DNA of 10,231 nt, taken from positions 1 to 10,231 of the forward strand of contig JABFVJ010000286.1 in the NCBI GenBank assembly GCA_013362835.1. The letters run 5' to 3'. How positions within the stretch are numbered: position 1 is the stretch's first letter; each line of letters begins with the position of its first letter. Source of the DNA: Nonomuraea sp. Its GTDB lineage: Bacteria; Actinomycetota; Actinomycetes; Streptosporangiales; Streptosporangiaceae. Position numbers and translations under genes: made by a program. The notes beneath the pieces were generated by a model that was given only the letters and a program-made list of their open reading frames with translations, did no database searches and was not told the DNA's origin. Of this stretch, positions 8,325 through 10,231 are shown one piece after another.

Positions 8325-8702
8325 GTGCTGGAAGACGTCCCCCGCGACCCGTTCGCGGACGACCCGAACGACCCGTCCTCGGCGATGGGCGCGCTCGACG
8401 ACGCCGAGCCACTCACCGCGGCCGAACGCGACGAGGCCATCACCGACCTGGCAGACGTCGAGGTCTTTCGCTCGCTGCTCGAACCGCAGGGAGTGCTCGG
8501 CCTCGTGCTCGACTGCCCTGAGTGCGGCGAGCAGCACTTCTTCGACTGGGAGCTGCTGCGCGGCAACCTTCGCCAGATGATCGAGAAAGGCCAGCCCCAG
8601 GTGCACGAGCCGGCCTTCCACCCCGACCCCGCCGACTACGTCAGCTGGGAGTACGCCCGAGGCTACGTCGACGGCGTCATCGACACGGAGGAGCGCCGCT
8701 GA
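8325..8702 (+). CDS. DUF5319 domain-containing protein
   Basis: This 125-residue acidic, soluble protein has no signal peptide or membrane segment. The first 45 residues are very rich in Asp, Glu and Pro. The centre carries LDCPECGEQHFFDWELL (62-78), in which Cys64-x2-Cys67 looks like a half zinc site or redox pair; there are no other Cys residues. The end, [20 protein letters not shown] (102-121), is the most conserved-looking block of the family. The corresponding M. tuberculosis gene is Rv3412, of unknown function, in the same place between guaB2 and the sigD locus. GTG 8325 is the chosen start because it gives the usual MLEDVP-like beginning and follows a -10 element at leaderless spacing. 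Its last 40 nt overlap the convergent anti-sigma gene. I propose no function. Confidence 0.88.
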   Translation: MLEDVPRDPFADDPNDPSSAMGALDDAEPLTAAERDEAITDLADVEVFRSLLEPQGVLGLVLDCPECGEQHFFDWELLRGNLRQMIEKGQPQVHEPAFHPDPADYVSWEYARGYVDGVIDTEERR

Positions 8703-8884
8703 CCGACCTGCGGATCGAGCTCCTGATCACCCGTCGCGACCTCGTCGAGCAGCGCGCCCAGCAGCCGCAGCGCCGGGTCGCGCGAGTCCCGCGCCCGGCC
8801 CCGCGCGACCGCGTCGAGCAGCACGTCGGTCCGGAGCAGGTCATCGGCCCCGAGAAGGGCATGGAGCTCGTCCTCCGGCGTCAA
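8663..8884 (-). CDS. rsdA: RsdA-like anti-sigma-D protein, sigma-binding domain only
   Basis: This open frame of 73 residues begins with TTG at 8884, overlapping the stop codon of the sigma factor gene (TTGA), a coupling arrangement. Residues 15-31, [17 protein letters not shown], followed by [14 protein letters not shown] (36-49), resemble the N-terminal sigma-D-binding domain of M. tuberculosis RsdA (recalled as LARTDLLLDALAE, then DDALAALLGQW). That domain binds sigma region 4 and keeps SigD inactive. M. tuberculosis RsdA continues into a membrane helix and an outer domain; here the protein stops after a short polar tail and cannot continue, because the convergent DUF5319 gene fills the next bases. 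Nearly every codon ends in G or C, which supports real coding. The overlap with the end of DUF5319 is 40 nt. Position and motif both support the call, but homology is inferred by eye and the start codon is unusual. Confidence 0.62.
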   Translation of the reverse strand: MTPEDELHALLGADDLLRTDVLLDAVARGRARDSRDPALRLLGALLDEVATGDQELDPQVGQRRSSVSMTPST

Positions 8885-9546
8885 GCCGACTCCAGCTCGG
8901 CCATCTGCCGCAACCTGGCCAGCGCCCGATGCTGGGCGACGCGGACCGCACCTGGTGACATGCCGAGTACATTACCGGTCTCCTCGGCCGACAGCCCCGA
9001 CACCACCCGCAACAGCAGCAACTCCCGCTGGTTGTCCGGCAGCCTGGCCAGCAGCCTGCGCGCGTGCTCCACCTCGATGTAGCGGACCACCGTCTCCTCG
9101 GGCCCCGGGCCGTCGTCCGGCCCGTCAGGCAGATCCTGCGTGGGCACGGCGGACCGCACCGAGCTCCGCAGGGCGTCTGCCACCTTGTGCGAGGCGATCC
9201 CGAACACGAAGGACGCGAAGGGCCGCCCCATGTCCCGGTATCGCGGCAGCGCGGACAACACCGCGATGCACACCTCCTGGGCTACGTCATCGGCAATGTG
9301 ATATTGCCCAGAAACCCTGCCCAGCCTGGCGCGGCAATACCGCACCACCATGGGACGCAACTCCCCGAGCAGAGATTCGATCGCACTGCGATCTCCCTGC
9401 ACGGCGAGGCTCGTCAGTTCCCTAAGGTCGGAGTCATCCGTCCGTGCCGGAAGTCTCGACGCGAGCCTTACCCCAATTTTGGCGTCGGCGACGCTTCCCT
9501 CGCTCACGATAGGCATGATGCCCGCACTGATCCTGCCTGTCGTCAT
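8881..9546 (-). CDS. sigD: SigD/ShbA-type ECF RNA polymerase sigma factor
   Basis: This 221-residue ECF sigma factor is orthologous by sequence and position to M. tuberculosis SigD and Streptomyces ShbA; ShbA is known to drive transcription of the principal sigma factor gene hrdB. Region 2 covers about 50-128, with [14 protein letters not shown] (63-76), [20 protein letters not shown] (84-103) and the -10-binding [18 protein letters not shown] (110-127). A Pro/Asp-rich linker (133-152) leads to region 4 (about 158-214), with [20 protein letters not shown] (185-204) as the HTH. The order with guaB, DUF5319 and groEL is the conserved one. ATG 9546 gives the longest form but has no Shine-Dalgarno; ATG 9516 and GTG 9507 are in-frame alternatives, and the first 30 residues are not needed for the fold. 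The stop overlaps the TTG of the anti-sigma gene. A promoter candidate with a palindrome lies at 9642-9671. Confidence 0.92.
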   Translation of the reverse strand: MTTGRISAGIMPIVSEGSVADAKIGVRLASRLPARTDDSDLRELTSLAVQGDRSAIESLLGELRPMVVRYCRARLGRVSGQYHIADDVAQEVCIAVLSALPRYRDMGRPFASFVFGIASHKVADALRSSVRSAVPTQDLPDGPDDGPGPEETVVRYIEVEHARRLLARLPDNQRELLLLRVVSGLSAEETGNVLGMSPGAVRVAQHRALARLRQMAELESA

Positions 9547-9837
9547 GGCGAACGGCTACGGATTGGTCACATTGAAGCGACGATAACCGTGCGTAATCGC
9601 ATGATCACACTAAGGCTTATGAGCTGACATAATGTTTCACCCCATAACCCAAAATGCGCGACAATTGTCAGACCCCGACGCTTAACCGCCACCCCTGGTT
9701 TACTCCAATAATCCACCTTTTCTCCCACTTCCCCCCGCGCCGCCTCCCGGACGTCCATCCCCGGCCCGCCGCTCCCGCCCTAATAACGGCATGGCCGAAA
9801 CCTCCGTCTCGCGGCCGCGGGACCCCGGAAACACCGA
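9547..9837. other. Intergenic region upstream of sigD
   Basis: About 290 bases lie between the sigma factor start and the groEL terminator. From about 9560 to 9725 the base composition is clearly more AT-rich than the genes around it, as expected of a regulatory region. From about 9714 to 9780 the plus strand is a run of pyrimidines. It contains the promoter candidate and palindrome described separately, and a CGCGGCCGCG palindrome at 9810-9819. I see no tRNA and no convincing gene; the whiB gene found here in several relatives is not present. Confidence 0.6.
9642..9671 (-). promoter_or_regulatory. Candidate promoter and palindromic site upstream of sigD
   Basis: On the minus strand CTGACA (9666-9671, five of six matches to TTGACA) is followed after 18 nt by TTATGG (9642-9647). 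The 10-bp perfect palindrome GACAATTGTC (9660-9669) overlaps the -35, where a bound repressor would block polymerase. Transcription from here gives a leader of about 90 nt before ATG 9546. The -10 match is imperfect and other A/T-rich hexamers nearby, such as TAGTGT at 9607-9612, are alternatives. Confidence 0.3.
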
Positions 9838-9868
9838 CGGCCCGCACCGGACGAACCGGTACGGGCCG
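9838..9868 (-). terminator. Hairpin terminator downstream of groEL
   Basis: CGGCCCG (9838-9844) pairs perfectly with CGGGCCG (9862-9868). After one C-A mismatch, ACCGG (9846-9850) pairs with CCGGT (9856-9860), giving 12 bp closed by a 5-nt loop, ACGAA. It begins 23 nt after the groEL stop codon on the minus strand. Only a short T-containing stretch follows, as is usual for actinobacterial terminators. Confidence 0.7.
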
Positions 9869-9891
9869 AGAGGCGTGGAACGGGAGGCGGG

Positions 9892-10231
9892 TCAGTGGCC
9901 GTGACCGTGACCGTGGCCCTGGCCGCCGGCCGGAGCCTCTTCCTCGGGCTTGTCCACGACGAGCACCTCGGTCGTCAGGAGCATGCCCGCGATCGAGGCC
10001 GCGTTCTGCACCGCGGACCGGGTGACCTTGACCGGGTCGATGACGCCCGCGGCCAGCAGGTCGACGTACTCGCCGGTGGCCGCGTTGAGGCCCTGGCCGG
10101 CGGGCAGCTCGGCGACCTTGTGGGTCACCACGTAGCCCTCCAGGCCGGCGTTCTCGGCGATCCAGCGGGCCGGCTCGACCAGCGCGCGGCGCACGACGCC
10201 GACACCGGTGGCCTCGTCGCCCGTCAGGCCC
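9892..10231 (-). CDS. groEL: Chaperonin GroEL (Cpn60), C-terminal fragment with His-rich tail
   Basis: The last 112 residues of a GroEL are present; the start lies beyond the right edge. The equatorial domain is recognisable from [29 protein letters not shown], the conserved [20 protein letters not shown] and [20 protein letters not shown]. These match the ATP-binding domain of the 60-kDa chaperonin, which folds proteins in the cytoplasm with GroES. The protein ends in alternating Gly-His, GHGHGHGH, instead of the Gly-Gly-Met tail of GroEL2. This marks it as the actinobacterial GroEL1 type, normally encoded after groES and near sigD. The His tail may bind metal ions; that is inference. A strong hairpin terminator follows at 9838-9868. 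Confidence 0.95.
   Translation of the reverse strand, partial: GLTGDEATGVGVVRRALVEPARWIAENAGLEGYVVTHKVAELPAGQGLNAATGEYVDLLAAGVIDPVKVTRSAVQNAASIAGMLLTTEVLVVDKPEEEAPAGGQGHGHGHGH

Noticed and set aside
9567..9758. A 63-codon minus-strand frame upstream of sigD
   Set aside because: Its codon use lacks the G/C third positions of the neighbouring genes, it has no recognisable family, and it covers the AT-richer promoter region. A small protein cannot be fully excluded.

Overview
The window is high-GC actinobacterial DNA with strong G/C preference at third codon positions. Gene order and protein sequence suggest a filamentous actinomycete of the Streptosporangiales type (Nonomuraea-like). That lineage call is an inference; no marker gene such as rRNA is present. 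The right half is recognisable from the conserved order known in Mycobacterium tuberculosis (Rv3410c to Rv3417c, from memory): guaB3, guaB, a DUF5319 gene, an anti-sigma-D gene, sigD and a groEL with a His-rich tail.

Layout. Positions 1-956 (+): the 3' end of a PfkB-type sugar kinase followed by a class II ketose-bisphosphate aldolase, a small sugar-phosphate operon. Positions 946-4092 (-): a compact four-gene run, read from right to left, of an ECF42-type sigma factor with a long C-terminal extension, a short-chain dehydrogenase, an APH-like phosphotransferase and a GNAT acetyltransferase. Junctions are 1-nt to about 30-nt gaps or an ATGA overlap. Positions 4141-4169: a hairpin terminator candidate. 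Positions 4185-6792 (-): guaB (IMP dehydrogenase, GMP branch of purine synthesis) and guaB3, 4 nt apart. Positions 6793-7274: a divergent intergenic region with two large hairpins and an array of TTGCACG half-sites. Positions 7275-8285 (+): a regulator with a TrmB-like N-terminal HTH and a LuxR-type C-terminal HTH. Positions 8325-8702 (+): a DUF5319 protein, probably leaderless. Positions 8663-9546 (-): a SigD/ShbA-type sigma factor and, overlapping its stop codon, a very short RsdA-like anti-sigma protein starting with TTG. Positions 9547-9891: an AT-richer non-coding stretch with a promoter candidate and the groEL terminator. Positions 9892-10231 (-): the 3' end of groEL.

How it works together. 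The SigD/ShbA module lies next to the GMP-synthesis genes and a chaperonin gene, a conserved housekeeping and growth-control neighbourhood. Three points depart from the M. tuberculosis arrangement. The anti-sigma gene is reduced to the sigma-binding domain and has no membrane segment. A two-HTH regulator with its own palindromic array sits between guaB and DUF5319. No whiB gene lies between sigD and groEL. The ECF42 operon also lacks, within this window, the DGPF/YCII partner that usually accompanies that sigma group. I found no tRNA, rRNA, CRISPR array, insertion sequence or prophage gene.
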